This document shows positions 9,428 to 18,145 of a stretch of 64,000 nucleotides of DNA, in pieces (the first letter of the stretch is position 1; every line of letters starts with the position of its first letter). This DNA comes from DASYTH01 sp035762905. Its GTDB lineage: Bacteria > Actinomycetota > Actinomycetes > Mycobacteriales > Pseudonocardiaceae. The notes under the pieces were generated by a model. That model searched no databases and had not been told where the DNA came from. It worked only from the letters and a program-made list of their open reading frames with translations. The stretch is from the NCBI RefSeq assembly GCF_035762905.1, contig NZ_DASUCC010000034.1:1-64000 (forward strand), read 5' to 3'. Made by a program: the position numbers and the translations under genes.

Positions 9428-10302
9428 AGATCCGGGTTCCGGCCTCCAGCGCGAACCTCGGGTCCGGGTTCGACGCGCTCGGCCTCGCGCTGGCGCTCTA
9501 CGACGAGGTCGAGGTCGAGCCGGCCGGGTCCGGGCTGACCGTGTCGGTCACCGGCGAGGGCGCGGACTCGGTGGCCACCGACGCCTCGCATCTGGTGGTG
9601 CGGGCGCTGCGGGCCGGGGCCGAGCGACTCGGGCTCGAGCTGCCCGGCATCGTGCTGCGCTGCGCCAACGCCGTTCCGCACGCCCGCGGGCTGGGGTCCT
9701 CGGCCGCGGCGATCGTGGCCGGGGTGGCCGCCGCCTACGGCCTGGCCGGCCGGGACCTCGACGCCGACGCGCTGCAGCTGGCGGCCGAGTTCGAGGGGCA
9801 TGCCGACAACGTGGCCGCGAGCCTGCTCGGCGGCCTGGTGCTGGCCTGGCGGGAGGGCAGCCGGTACCGCGCCATGCGGTTCGAGCCGCATCCCGACCTC
9901 CGCCCGGTGGCGCTGGTTCCGGCCGGCCGGTCGGCCACCGCGGAAACCCGCGGCCTGCTTCCGGACCGCGTCCCGCACGCCGACGCCGCGTTCGCCGCGG
10001 CCCGGTGCGCCCTTGCCGTTGCGGCGATCACCGCCGAGCCGGACCTGCTGCTCGCCGCCACCGAGGACCGGCTGCATCAGGACTACCGGGAGAGCGCCTG
10101 GCCGGCGACCATGCGCGTGGTCCGCGCGCTGCGCGAATCCGGTGTCGCCGCAACGGTTTCCGGCGCCGGGCCGACCGTGCTGGCGCTGACCACGGACGGG
10201 AAGCTGCCGGACGTGGACCTGACCGGCTTCACCGCGCGGGAGCTTGCGGTGGCCCGCACCGGGGTCACCGTCACCGGCGGCCACCACAAAGGACAGCGGT
10301 GA
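9424..10302 (+). CDS. thrB: homoserine kinase
   Basis: 292 aa GHMP-family kinase that phosphorylates homoserine with ATP to supply ThrC. The GTG at 9424 opens directly with the family N-terminus (VKIRVPASSANLGSGFDALG). The ATP-binding GHMP motif is PHARGLGSSAAAI, and the C-terminal loop is TVSGAGPTVLAL. It is last in the lysA-hom-thrC-thrB run. A 629-bp gap separates it from rho. Confidence 0.96.
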   Translation: MKIRVPASSANLGSGFDALGLALALYDEVEVEPAGSGLTVSVTGEGADSVATDASHLVVRALRAGAERLGLELPGIVLRCANAVPHARGLGSSAAAIVAGVAAAYGLAGRDLDADALQLAAEFEGHADNVAASLLGGLVLAWREGSRYRAMRFEPHPDLRPVALVPAGRSATAETRGLLPDRVPHADAAFAAARCALAVAAITAEPDLLLAATEDRLHQDYRESAWPATMRVVRALRESGVAATVSGAGPTVLALTTDGKLPDVDLTGFTARELAVARTGVTVTGGHHKGQR

Positions 10303-10931
10303 CCCAGCGAGGCGAGGCGGGCACCGGTGGTGAGTCGGGCGGGTATCCGCCGGACGAATCCGGCGCGGCCGGGCGTCGGTGTGGTCAGCGTCACGTGCGG
10401 ATCGGCCGGGCCGGCCGCGCCGCGCCGCGCGGTTTGCCCGCGGGCCGGCCTCGACTTCGGCTGGAGTCCGGCTCTGGTTCCGGAACCCGCGCGGAATATC
10501 GGTCAGCAGCAACGAATTCCGGTGGTCGTGCGGGAACGCCGGGAATAGTGCCGGGGTGTCCAGGGTTGTCTCTGTTGAGCCACGCCGGCACCCCGGTTGT
10601 TGCACGTTGAGTGAGTGCCGTCTACCCTCGTGGGCGTTCAGTCACCGCGCGCGCGGGCGCCCGGTGCAGTTCCCGGGGAGTTCATTCCGGGTCGCATCTA
10701 CTGCCAGGATGGCGGCTCGGCCTGTCAGGCCTGAGTCGGCGTTGGCAGGTACCCGATGAGGTGGTGACCGAAATACTCCGCGTTGGCGATCAAGTCGTCC
10801 GCATGGCACGCCAGATGGCCAAGGCTGCGGCGAAGGTCAGCCAACAGCGGGGATTACGCCGTCTCGCGTTCCGTCGGGCGGCGGGTCCGCTGGTCAGCGT
10901 TGGAGGCGTGGACCGGTTAGGAAGGACATTG
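10303..10931 (+). other. thrB-rho intergenic region, probable long rho leader
   Basis: No gene is supported here. The rho frame has no stop for about 320 nt ahead of the chosen start, but that extension has no family resemblance. A short hairpin GGCCT-gtc-AGGCC lies at 10719-10731. In other bacteria rho leaders take part in autoregulation by transcription attenuation, so this stretch is the natural candidate for such control. That is inference. Confidence 0.4.
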
Positions 10932-12911
10932 GTGAGCAACACTGATTTGCTGAGCAACGGTGCGGCCACGGGCGCGGCTGGAGCCGACGCTGGTGCCGGA
11001 TCGACAACCGAGGCACCCACGCCTCGTTCCGAGTCGGCGGAGAAGGCGCAGACCAGCGGCGCCAACGGCGGCACGCCGAAGCGCCGCGCCGGGTTGACCG
11101 GCATGGTGCTGGCCGAGCTCCGCGAGCTGGCCGGTCAGCTGGGCATTCCCGGCACCGCCGGCATGCGCAAGGGCGATCTGATCGCCGCCATCAAGGAGCG
11201 CCAGGGCGGGTCCGGGGCCGCCGCTGCGGACACGCTCCCGCTCGGTGGGATAGAGGACCGCGGCCGATCGGCCGGAACCAGGAGCAGCCGTCCGGCGAAG
11301 GCGCAGGCGCCCAGTGCGAAGCCGGCCGAGAGCAGGAGCGAGCAGCCCGCCGAGGTGAAGGCCGAGGGCGCCGCCCAGGAGACCGCCGAGACCGACGGCG
11401 ACACCGGTCGCCGCGAGGGCAGCCGGCGCCGGCGCGGCGCCAGCCGTCCGGCGGGCAGCCCGTCCGAGCGCACCGCCACCGAGGAGGGCCGGACGCGGAC
11501 CGAGGAGCGTGAGCGTTCCGGCGGTCAGGGCAACCGCCAGCAGGACAACCGGTCGGACCGGTCGGAGGGTCGGCAGGACCGGTCGGACCGGTCGGAGGGT
11601 CGGCAGCAGGACAGCCGGCACCAGGACAGCCGGCACCAGGACCGTCAGCAGGACGATGACGACGACGACCGCGGCGGTCGCCGTGGCCGCCGGTTCCGTG
11701 ACCGGCGTCGGCGTGGCAGCGGTAGCGGCCGGGCCGAGGGCGGCAACAACGACACCGAGATCCGCGAGGACGACGTGCTGTTGCCGGTCGCCGGCGTGCT
11801 GGACGTGCTGGAGAACTACGCCTTCGTGCGCACCTCCGGCTACCTGGCCGGGCCCAACGACGTCTACGTCTCGCTGTCCCTGGTGCGCAAGTACGGCCTG
11901 CGCCGCGGGGACGCGATCACCGGCCTGGTTCGCCAGCCCCGGGAGGGCGAGCAGCAGCGGCAGAAGTTCAACCCGCTGGTGCGGGTGGAGAGCATCAACG
12001 GCCTGGATCCGGACGCGGCCAAGAGCCGGCCGGAGTTCACCAAGCTGACCCCGCTCTACCCCAACGAGCGGTTGCGCCTCGAGACCGAGCCGCACGTGCT
12101 GACCACCCGGGTGATCGACCTGGTGATGCCGGTCGGCAAGGGCCAGCGGGCGCTGATCGTCTCGCCGCCCAAGGCCGGCAAGACCTCGGTGCTGCAGGCG
12201 ATCGCGAACGCGATCACCACGAACAACCCCGAGTGCTACCTGATGGTCGTGCTGGTGGACGAGCGGCCGGAAGAGGTCACCGACATGCAGCGGTCGGTGA
12301 AGGGCGAGGTCATCGCCTCGACCTTCGACCGCCCGCCGTCGGACCACACCACGGTGGCCGAGCTGTCCATCGAGCGGGCCAAGCGCCTGGTCGAGATGGG
12401 GCACGACGTGGTCGTGCTGCTGGACTCGATCACCCGGCTCGGCCGCGCCTACAACCTGGCCGCGCCCGCGTCCGGCCGGATCCTGTCCGGTGGTGTCGAC
12501 TCGACGGCGCTGTTCCCGCCCAAGCGGTTCCTCGGCGCGGCGCGCAACATCGAAGGTGGCGGTTCGCTGACCATCTTCGCCACGGCGCTGGTGGAGACCG
12601 GCTCGGCCGGTGACATGGTGATCTTCGAGGAGTTCAAGGGCACCGGCAACGCCGAGCTCAAGCTGGACCGCAAGATCGCCGACAAGCGGATCTTCCCCGC
12701 GGTGGACGTGGACCCGTCCGGCACCCGCAAGGAGGAACTGCTGCTCTCGCCGGACGAGCTGGCGGTGACCGTCAAGCTGCGCCGGGTGCTGCACGCGCTG
12801 GACAGCCAGGCGGCCATCGAGCTGTTGCTGGACCGGCTGCGCAAGTCCCGGACCAACATCGAGTTCCTGATGCAGGTGGCCAAGACCACCCCGGCGATGA
12901 ACGACGACTGA
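10932..12911 (+). CDS. rho: transcription termination factor Rho
   Basis: 659 aa RNA-dependent ATPase/helicase. The GTG at 10932 is chosen because GGAAGG lies just upstream and VSNTDLL is a family-like start. The Rho N-terminal SAP-like domain (about 57-90, GMRKGDLIAAIKER) is followed by a long low-complexity insertion (about 95-270) rich in Arg, Asp, Gln and Ser, then the OB-fold RNA-binding domain. The RecA-like motor has Walker A PPKAGKTS (Lys417) and Walker B VVVLLDSITR. Inserted N-terminal domains of this kind are known in high-GC actinobacterial Rho. A terminator follows at 12925. Confidence 0.96.
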   Translation: MSNTDLLSNGAATGAAGADAGAGSTTEAPTPRSESAEKAQTSGANGGTPKRRAGLTGMVLAELRELAGQLGIPGTAGMRKGDLIAAIKERQGGSGAAAADTLPLGGIEDRGRSAGTRSSRPAKAQAPSAKPAESRSEQPAEVKAEGAAQETAETDGDTGRREGSRRRRGASRPAGSPSERTATEEGRTRTEERERSGGQGNRQQDNRSDRSEGRQDRSDRSEGRQQDSRHQDSRHQDRQQDDDDDDRGGRRGRRFRDRRRRGSGSGRAEGGNNDTEIREDDVLLPVAGVLDVLENYAFVRTSGYLAGPNDVYVSLSLVRKYGLRRGDAITGLVRQPREGEQQRQKFNPLVRVESINGLDPDAAKSRPEFTKLTPLYPNERLRLETEPHVLTTRVIDLVMPVGKGQRALIVSPPKAGKTSVLQAIANAITTNNPECYLMVVLVDERPEEVTDMQRSVKGEVIASTFDRPPSDHTTVAELSIERAKRLVEMGHDVVVLLDSITRLGRAYNLAAPASGRILSGGVDSTALFPPKRFLGAARNIEGGGSLTIFATALVETGSAGDMVIFEEFKGTGNAELKLDRKIADKRIFPAVDVDPSGTRKEELLLSPDELAVTVKLRRVLHALDSQAAIELLLDRLRKSRTNIEFLMQVAKTTPAMNDD

Positions 12912-12924
12912 GCAAAGCGCTCGA

Positions 12925-12957
12925 CGAAGGGGCCTTCCCTGGTGGGAGGCCCCTTCG
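12925..12957. terminator. hairpin terminator between rho and the convergent membrane gene
   Basis: Perfect 11-bp arms CGAAGGGGCCT (12925-12935) and AGGCCCCTTCG (12947-12957) enclose an 11-nt loop. There is no U-tract, as is common in actinobacteria. It lies 13 bp after the rho stop and 4 bp before the end of the opposing gene, so it could serve both. Confidence 0.75.
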
Positions 12958-12961
12958 GCGT

Positions 12962-13339
12962 TCAGGCGATCGGGATGACCTTGTCCCGTTCCCGGGCGAT
13001 CAGGATGCCGAGCGCGATCACCGCGGGCGACCCGGCGAGCATGGCCACCGGGGCGGGCACGGTCAGGTCGGTGAGCGCCACGCCCGCGGCGCACACCAGC
13101 AGCGGGTAGCCGAGCCGGGCCACCCAACGCAGCCGCCGGCCGCGCCAGTCGACCGCGGTAGCCAGGACCGCGGTGCCGGCCGCGGCCGGGCCGGCGACCA
13201 CGGCGGACGGGGTCACCTGCCAGTCGGCGGCCAGCAGGACGCCGCCGAATCCGGTCACCCCCAGCACGGCGACGGCGAACAGCCAGGGCGCCACCAGCCA
13301 GGCCCGGATGGACAACAGTCCGTGCTCGTCAGGGGGCAC
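12962..13339 (-). CDS. small four-helix membrane protein, function unknown
   Basis: 125 aa, highly hydrophobic, with about four transmembrane helices (near 14-36, 44-63, 76-91 and 97-112) and a polar C-terminus (ARERDKVIPIA). No catalytic motif is seen. It sits between rho and rpmE on the opposite strand. A conserved integral membrane protein is often found near rho in this order group, but I do not recognise a named family. Confidence 0.75.
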   Translation of the reverse strand: MPPDEHGLLSIRAWLVAPWLFAVAVLGVTGFGGVLLAADWQVTPSAVVAGPAAAGTAVLATAVDWRGRRLRWVARLGYPLLVCAAGVALTDLTVPAPVAMLAGSPAVIALGILIARERDKVIPIA

Positions 13340-13437
13340 GAACCCAGTCTGCCGATCCGGAGGGGAGTCGTCCGGATACTATCGGTGATGAACAGAAAAA
13401 CTGCGCCGAGCGGGCTTCGGTGCGCGACGAACGGTAG

Positions 13438-13466
13438 TTGAACGGTTACGCCCCGGTGCGGAATAC
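13438..13466 (+). promoter_or_regulatory. possible rpmE promoter
   Basis: TTGAAC (13438-13443) and GAATAC (13461-13466) are separated by 17 bp, about 110 bp before rpmE. The -35 is good and the -10 is poor. This is a weak call from sequence alone. Confidence 0.25.
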
Positions 13467-13579
13467 CCGTACCAGCGGTGACGTTCTTCCGTCTGGCACA
13501 CTGTGAGGTCGAGTCCGGCACCGGTTCACCCCGATCAACGCCACGGGGACCCGGCGGCCGCAACGAGAGGACAAGATCT

Positions 13580-13798
13580 GTGAAGACCGGTATCCACCCC
13601 GAGTACGTCGTCACCGAGGTGGTCTGCGGCTGTGGCAACACCTTCACCACCCGCAGCACCAAGGCTTCCGGCAACATCCACGTCGAGGTCTGCTCCAACT
13701 GCCACCCGTTCTACACGGGCAAGCAGAAGATCCTGGACACCGGTGGCCGGGTCGCGCGCTTCGAGGCGCGCTACGGGAAGCGCCAGAAGAAGCAGTAG
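13580..13798 (+). CDS. rpmE: ribosomal protein L31 (zinc-binding form)
   Basis: 72 aa from the GTG at 13580, giving the family start VKTGIHPEYV. The zinc-type CxC (Cys16, Cys18) and CxxC (Cys38, Cys41) pairs are both present, so this is the zinc-containing C+ form. Its zinc-free paralogue, usually under Zur control, would be elsewhere. AGGAC just upstream can serve as the ribosome binding site. A hairpin terminator lies between it and prfA. Confidence 0.97.
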   Translation: MKTGIHPEYVVTEVVCGCGNTFTTRSTKASGNIHVEVCSNCHPFYTGKQKILDTGGRVARFEARYGKRQKKQ

Positions 13799-13806
13799 CT
13801 GACGCC

Positions 13807-13841
13807 ACGGCGCCTGCCCGTTACCCACGGGTGGGCGCCGT
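13807..13841 (+). terminator. hairpin terminator or attenuator between rpmE and prfA
   Basis: Arms ACGGCGCC (13807-13814) and GGCGCCGT (13834-13841) enclose a second 5-bp pairing, CCCGT with ACGGG, after a 2-nt internal loop. The loop is TACCC. It begins 8 bp after the rpmE stop and would reduce read-through into prfA. Confidence 0.7.
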
Positions 13842-13871
13842 TTGCCGTGTCAGCGACCAGGGGAGGCAACG

Positions 13872-14954
13872 GTGGACTCCGCCACACTCGGTGAGCTGCT
13901 CTCCGAGTACGACGAGCTGGAGCGCGCACTCGCCGACCCGGACGTGCACGCCGACCAGAACCAGGCCCGCAAGCTGGGCCGGCGCTACGCCGAGCTGACC
14001 CCGGTGGTGCGGACCCTGCGTGAGCTGGAGACGGCCCGCGAGGACCTGACCGCCGCGCGCGAGCTGACCGCCGAGGACGACACCTTCGCCGCCGAGGCCG
14101 ACGCCCTGGCCAGGCGGATCCCGGAGCTGGAGGCCAAGCTCACCGAGCTGCTCGTGCCGCGCGACCCGTACGACGCCTCCGACCTGCTCATGGAGATCAA
14201 GTCCGGCGAGGGCGGCGAGGAGTCCGCGCTGTTCGCCGGCGACCTGCTGCGGATGTACCTGCGCTACGCCGAGCGGCACGGCTGGCGGGCCGAGGTGCTG
14301 GACGGCACCGAGTCCGAGCTGGGCGGCTACAAGGAGGCCACGGTGGCCATCAAGGCCCGCAGCGAGGGGCCGGACGGGGTCTGGTCCCGGCTGAAGTTCG
14401 AGGGCGGCGTGCACCGCGTGCAGCGGGTGCCGAGGACCGAGTCGCAGGGCCGCATCCACACCTCCGCGGCCGGCGTGCTGGTCTACCCCGACGTGTCCAA
14501 CGCCGACGACGCCGGGATGGAGATCGACGACAAGGACCTGCGGGTGGACGTGTACCGCTCGTCCGGCAAGGGCGGGCAGAGCGTGAACACCACCGACTCC
14601 GCGGTGCGGATCACCCACCTGCCCACCGGGATCGTGGTGTCCTGCCAGAACGAGCGCTCCCAGCTGCAGAACAAGGCCCGCGCCATGGAGGTGCTGCGGG
14701 CCCGGCTGGCGGCCGCCGCCGAGGAGGAGGCGGCCAGACAGGCCGCGGACAACCGGCGCAGCCAGGTTCGCACGGTGGACCGCTCCGAGCGGGTGCGCAC
14801 CTACAACTTCCCGGAGAACCGGATCTCCGACCATCGGGTCAACTACAAGGCCTACAACCTGGACCAGGTGATCGACGGCGATCTCGACGGCGTGCTGGAC
14901 GCCCTGGCCGAGGCCGACCTCGCCGAGCGGCTGGCCGCGCATTCCGGCGGATGA
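13872..14954 (+). CDS. prfA: peptide chain release factor 1
   Basis: 360 aa. The GTG at 13872 is preceded by GGGAGG with 5 nt spacing. It recognises UAA and UAG stop codons and triggers peptidyl-tRNA hydrolysis. The catalytic GGQ (234-236) lies in SSGKGGQSVNTTDSA, and the RF1 recognition segment is HRVQRVPRTESQGRIHT. Its stop overlaps the start of prmC, which encodes the methyltransferase that modifies this GGQ glutamine. Confidence 0.97.
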   Translation: MDSATLGELLSEYDELERALADPDVHADQNQARKLGRRYAELTPVVRTLRELETAREDLTAARELTAEDDTFAAEADALARRIPELEAKLTELLVPRDPYDASDLLMEIKSGEGGEESALFAGDLLRMYLRYAERHGWRAEVLDGTESELGGYKEATVAIKARSEGPDGVWSRLKFEGGVHRVQRVPRTESQGRIHTSAAGVLVYPDVSNADDAGMEIDDKDLRVDVYRSSGKGGQSVNTTDSAVRITHLPTGIVVSCQNERSQLQNKARAMEVLRARLAAAAEEEAARQAADNRRSQVRTVDRSERVRTYNFPENRISDHRVNYKAYNLDQVIDGDLDGVLDALAEADLAERLAAHSGG

Positions 14955-15826
14955 GCCCGGTGACACAGCGGTTGCCGTTGCGGCTGGCGATCCAGGACGC
15001 GGAGCGCAAGCTGGCCGAGGCCGGGGTGGACAGCCCGCGGGTGGACGCCGAGCTGCTCGCCGCGCACGTGCTCGGTGTGGAGCGGAGCCGGCTGGCGCTG
15101 GTGCCGCTGATCGACCCGCCGGTGCTGGACGCGCTGGCCCGGCTGGTCGCCGAGCGGGCCCGCCGGGTGCCGGTGCAGCACCTGACCGGCGCGGCGGCGA
15201 TGGGCCCCCTCCCGATCATGGTCGGCCCCGGGGTGTTCGTGCCCCGGCCGGAGACCGAGCTGCTGCTCGCCTGGGGGCTGGCCGAGCTGCGGCCGGTGGC
15301 CACCCCGTTGGTGGTCGACCTGTGCACCGGCTCCGGCGCGCTCGGTCTCGCGCTGGCCCACGCCCGGCCGGATGCCACCGTGCACGGCGTCGATCTCGAC
15401 CCGGCGGCGCTGGCCTGGGCCCGGCGCAACGTGGAGGCCAGGCACGCGGCCGGGGACACCCCGATGCGGCTGCACGCCGGCGACGTGGCCGACCCGGAGC
15501 TGCTCGCCGACCTGGACGGCCGGGTCGACCTGGTGCTGTGCAACCCGCCCTACGTTCCGTGCGGCACCGAGGTGCCGCCCGAGGTGGCCGAGCACGACCC
15601 CGGGCACGCCGTGTTCGGTGGCGCGGACGGCCTTGACGTGATCCGGCACGTGGTGCGCTGCGCGGCCCGGCTGCTGCGCCCGGGTGCTTCGCTGGCCATC
15701 GAGCACGACGACACCCAGGGCGAGGCGGTGCCCGCGCTGCTGTCCGCCCGCCGGGTGCTCACCGCCGTCGCCGACCACCCGGACCTGGCCGGCCGGCCGC
15801 GGTTCAGCACCGCCCGCCGGGTCTGA
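14951..15826 (+). CDS. prmC: release factor glutamine methyltransferase
   Basis: 291 aa SAM-dependent enzyme that N5-methylates the glutamine in the GGQ motif of release factors. The N-terminal helical substrate domain (about 1-80) is followed by the Rossmann SAM site (VVDLCTGSGALGLALA) and the signature NPPY at 198-201. It starts with ATGA overlapping the prfA stop. Its stop codon abuts, base to base, the stop of the convergent gene at 15827. Confidence 0.96.
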   Translation: MSPVTQRLPLRLAIQDAERKLAEAGVDSPRVDAELLAAHVLGVERSRLALVPLIDPPVLDALARLVAERARRVPVQHLTGAAAMGPLPIMVGPGVFVPRPETELLLAWGLAELRPVATPLVVDLCTGSGALGLALAHARPDATVHGVDLDPAALAWARRNVEARHAAGDTPMRLHAGDVADPELLADLDGRVDLVLCNPPYVPCGTEVPPEVAEHDPGHAVFGGADGLDVIRHVVRCAARLLRPGASLAIEHDDTQGEAVPALLSARRVLTAVADHPDLAGRPRFSTARRV

Positions 15827-16579
15827 TCACGGCCGCGCGTTGGCCACCATCGCCTCGTAGATCGGCACCATCGCCTCCCAGTGCGCCGCCGGGGCGGCGG
15901 CGAGCAGGAAGTACTCCTGCCCGCCGGTGCGCCAGTACAGCGACCGCACGTGTTTGATGCCGGAGCTCTCGCGGTGCTCGAACTCCCACTGCACCGCGTC
16001 GTGCTCGCCGTGCCGCGCCGGGGACAGCATGATCCGGCGGTAGTCGTCGGTGCGGTCGGCGAACCCGTCCTCGTAGCGCAGGTGCGAGTCGTCCATCGCG
16101 ATGGCCGGTGCCGCCGCACCGCCGAACTTGACGTACCGGGCGGCGTCGGTCGGGTCGGTGGCCTGCACCGCGCCGGGTCCGGTGCTGCGCATCGACAGCC
16201 AGCCGGCCGGGATCACCGTGCGCAGTCCGCCCGGGCCGGTCACCAGCTGGAAGCCGTCCGGGGCGGCGGCCGGGCCGGGCGGGACGGTCGTCGTCGCCGG
16301 CCGCGGCGGAATGGTCACCGTGGCCTCGCTGGTGCGGAGCTCTCCGCCGGAGTCGTCCGGGAGCGTCGGCGGCACCTGGGTGCCGGTGCTGGGCAGCGGG
16401 TCGATCCGGTAGCTGGGTGTGTTCGCGGCCGGCGTGGTGGTGCGTTGCTCGGCCACGCCCGGCGCGCTGAGCAGGGCGACCCCCAACATGACGCTGGCTA
16501 CCAGGTAGCCCGCCGCGAACGTGCCCGCGAGCCAGTGTGAACTGACCCGTCCCCGTAGACCCGCCAGCCGACCAAACAT
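15827..16579 (-). CDS. membrane-anchored secreted protein of unknown function
   Basis: About 250 aa from the ATG at 16579; an in-frame ATG at 16609 would add 10 residues. One N-terminal membrane anchor (about 15-37, LAGTFAAGYLVASVMLGVAL) is followed by a Thr/Pro-rich linker (about 45-105). The C-terminal globular domain of about 140 residues (DGFQLVTGPGGLRTVIPAGW to the end) resembles extracytoplasmic domains attached to several actinobacterial membrane proteins. No catalytic residues are recognisable. It is transcribed divergently from the TPR gene. Confidence 0.75.
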   Translation of the reverse strand: MFGRLAGLRGRVSSHWLAGTFAAGYLVASVMLGVALLSAPGVAEQRTTTPAANTPSYRIDPLPSTGTQVPPTLPDDSGGELRTSEATVTIPPRPATTTVPPGPAAAPDGFQLVTGPGGLRTVIPAGWLSMRSTGPGAVQATDPTDAARYVKFGGAAAPAIAMDDSHLRYEDGFADRTDDYRRIMLSPARHGEHDAVQWEFEHRESSGIKHVRSLYWRTGGQEYFLLAAAPAAHWEAMVPIYEAMVANARP

Positions 16580-16647
16580 GCGCACTTCCACACACGCGAC
16601 CCCCGACATTGGCGTACCGAGAGTAGCCTGCCGACCTGGGTGATCCA

Positions 16648-17466
16648 ATGCTTCGAGCTTGGCAAGATGTGATCGGCAAATGGCAAATCGAGCTGCCGGG
16701 CGCCGGTCACGAGCCGTCCGAGGGCTGCCGCGCGTTCGATCGCGGCCGGTCCGCGCTGGTGGCGGGGCGGTTGGACGAGGCGACGGTGGAGTTCGAGCGC
16801 GCCGCCGGGTTGCGCGACGATCCACTCGATCAGGTGGGCCTCGGCGACGTGCACCTCGCCCGGGGGCACTGGCAGCAGGCGGCCGAGTGCTACCGCCGCG
16901 CGCTGACCGCCGACGGCACCAACCAACTCGCCCAACTGGGCGTCTCGCAGCTGCTGGTCGGCCAGGGCCGGGCGGCCGAGGCGATCCCCGACCTCGAGCG
17001 CATGGTGGCCGAGCGGCCGGACGAGCCGGTGCTGCGCTACTACCTGGCCAGCACCTGGTGCTCGGTGGCCGAGCAGTGCCGCAGCCAGACCTGCGACGAG
17101 GTGCTGGTGATCACCAGCGAGGACCAGCTGCGGGTCTGCGAGCAGGCGGCGCGGCGCATCCTGCAGCTCGATGTGGACGACGACGAGCTGACCAGGGGAG
17201 CGCGCCGGCTGCTCGCCGAGGTGACCGCCGGGCGGCGGTGGAGCTGGGCGCCGGAGGGCATCGCGGTCAGCCTCACCGTGCTGGTGATCTCGCTGGGGTT
17301 CACCACGGTGGTGGCCGGCGGGGCGCTGGACAGCGTCGGCCTGGTGATCGCCGGAGTGCTGGTCGGCGCGGCCCTGCTCTACCTGATCGTGCTGCGGTTC
17401 CGCCGCCAGGCCTGGCAGCTGCGGGCCGAGTCGATCGCCCGCTCGATCGCGAAGCCCGGACTGTGA
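16648..17466 (+). CDS. tetratricopeptide-repeat protein with two C-terminal membrane helices
   Basis: 272 aa. Two to three TPR-like helix pairs (about 28-125) contain segments such as AFDRGRSALVAGRLDEATVE and HWQQAAECYRRALTADG. They are followed by a helical linker with three Cys residues and two membrane helices (about 205-225 and 229-248). It is probably a scaffold that presents TPRs in the cytoplasm, but the partner is unknown. sua5 begins 19 bp after its stop, so cotranscription with sua5 and wecA is likely. Confidence 0.75.
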   Translation: MLRAWQDVIGKWQIELPGAGHEPSEGCRAFDRGRSALVAGRLDEATVEFERAAGLRDDPLDQVGLGDVHLARGHWQQAAECYRRALTADGTNQLAQLGVSQLLVGQGRAAEAIPDLERMVAERPDEPVLRYYLASTWCSVAEQCRSQTCDEVLVITSEDQLRVCEQAARRILQLDVDDDELTRGARRLLAEVTAGRRWSWAPEGIAVSLTVLVISLGFTTVVAGGALDSVGLVIAGVLVGAALLYLIVLRFRRQAWQLRAESIARSIAKPGL

Positions 17467-17485
17467 GCCGATAGGGTCCGCCAGC

Positions 17486-18136
17486 ATGAGCACCGTCTAC
17501 GACTGCAGCGTGCCGCGTGACCGGGCCGACGGCCTGCAGGCGGCGGCCAGCGCGGTGCGCGCCGGTCAGCTGGTGGTGATCCCGACCGACACGGTCTACG
17601 GCATCGGATCCGACGCGTTCTCGTTGTCGGCCGTGAATTCCCTGCTCGCGGCCAAGGAGCGCGGTCCGGACATGCCGGTCGGCGTGCTGGTCGGCTCCTG
17701 GAGCACGATCGACGGGCTGGTGCTGAGCGTGCCGCTGCAGGCCCGCAAGCTGATCGAGGCGTTCTGGCCCGGGGATCTGTCCATCGTGCTGCGGCACGCG
17801 CCGTCGCTGTCCTGGGATCTCGGCCACACCAAGGGGACCGTGATGGTGCGGATGCCGCTGCACCCGGTGGCGCTCGAGCTGCTCCGGGAGACCGGGCCGA
17901 TGGCGGTGTCCAGTGCGAACCGGTCCGGGATGCCCCCGGCGGCCACCGTGGACCAGGCGCGGGAGCAGCTCGGCGACGCGGTCCGGGTCTACCTGGACGG
18001 CGGGCCGAGCGGCGATCCGGTGCCGTCCACGATCGTCGATCTCACCGGCGACGACCCGTTGGTGCTGCGTGAGGGCGCGGTCCGCCTCGAGGCGGTCGCC
18101 GAAGCGCTGGGCGTCGAGGTGGGCCGCGCCGGGTAG
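17486..18136 (+). CDS. sua5: L-threonylcarbamoyladenylate synthase (Sua5/YrdC)
   Basis: 216 aa. It makes threonylcarbamoyl-AMP from threonine, bicarbonate and ATP for the universal t6A37 modification of ANN-decoding tRNAs. The YrdC signature is present: GQLVVIPTDTVYGIGSDA near residues 32-49, PMAVSSANRSGMPP, and the C-terminal STIVDLTGDDPLVLREGAV. This is the short YrdC-domain form without the Sua5 C-terminal extension. The same gene lies between prmC and wecA in mycobacteria. Confidence 0.95.
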   Translation: MSTVYDCSVPRDRADGLQAAASAVRAGQLVVIPTDTVYGIGSDAFSLSAVNSLLAAKERGPDMPVGVLVGSWSTIDGLVLSVPLQARKLIEAFWPGDLSIVLRHAPSLSWDLGHTKGTVMVRMPLHPVALELLRETGPMAVSSANRSGMPPAATVDQAREQLGDAVRVYLDGGPSGDPVPSTIVDLTGDDPLVLREGAVRLEAVAEALGVEVGRAG

Positions 18137-18145
18137 CCTGGCGCC

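Noticed and set aside
10327..10548. 73-codon frame in the thrB-rho gap
   Set aside because: No homology, poor start context and overlap with other open frames; expected by chance at this GC content.
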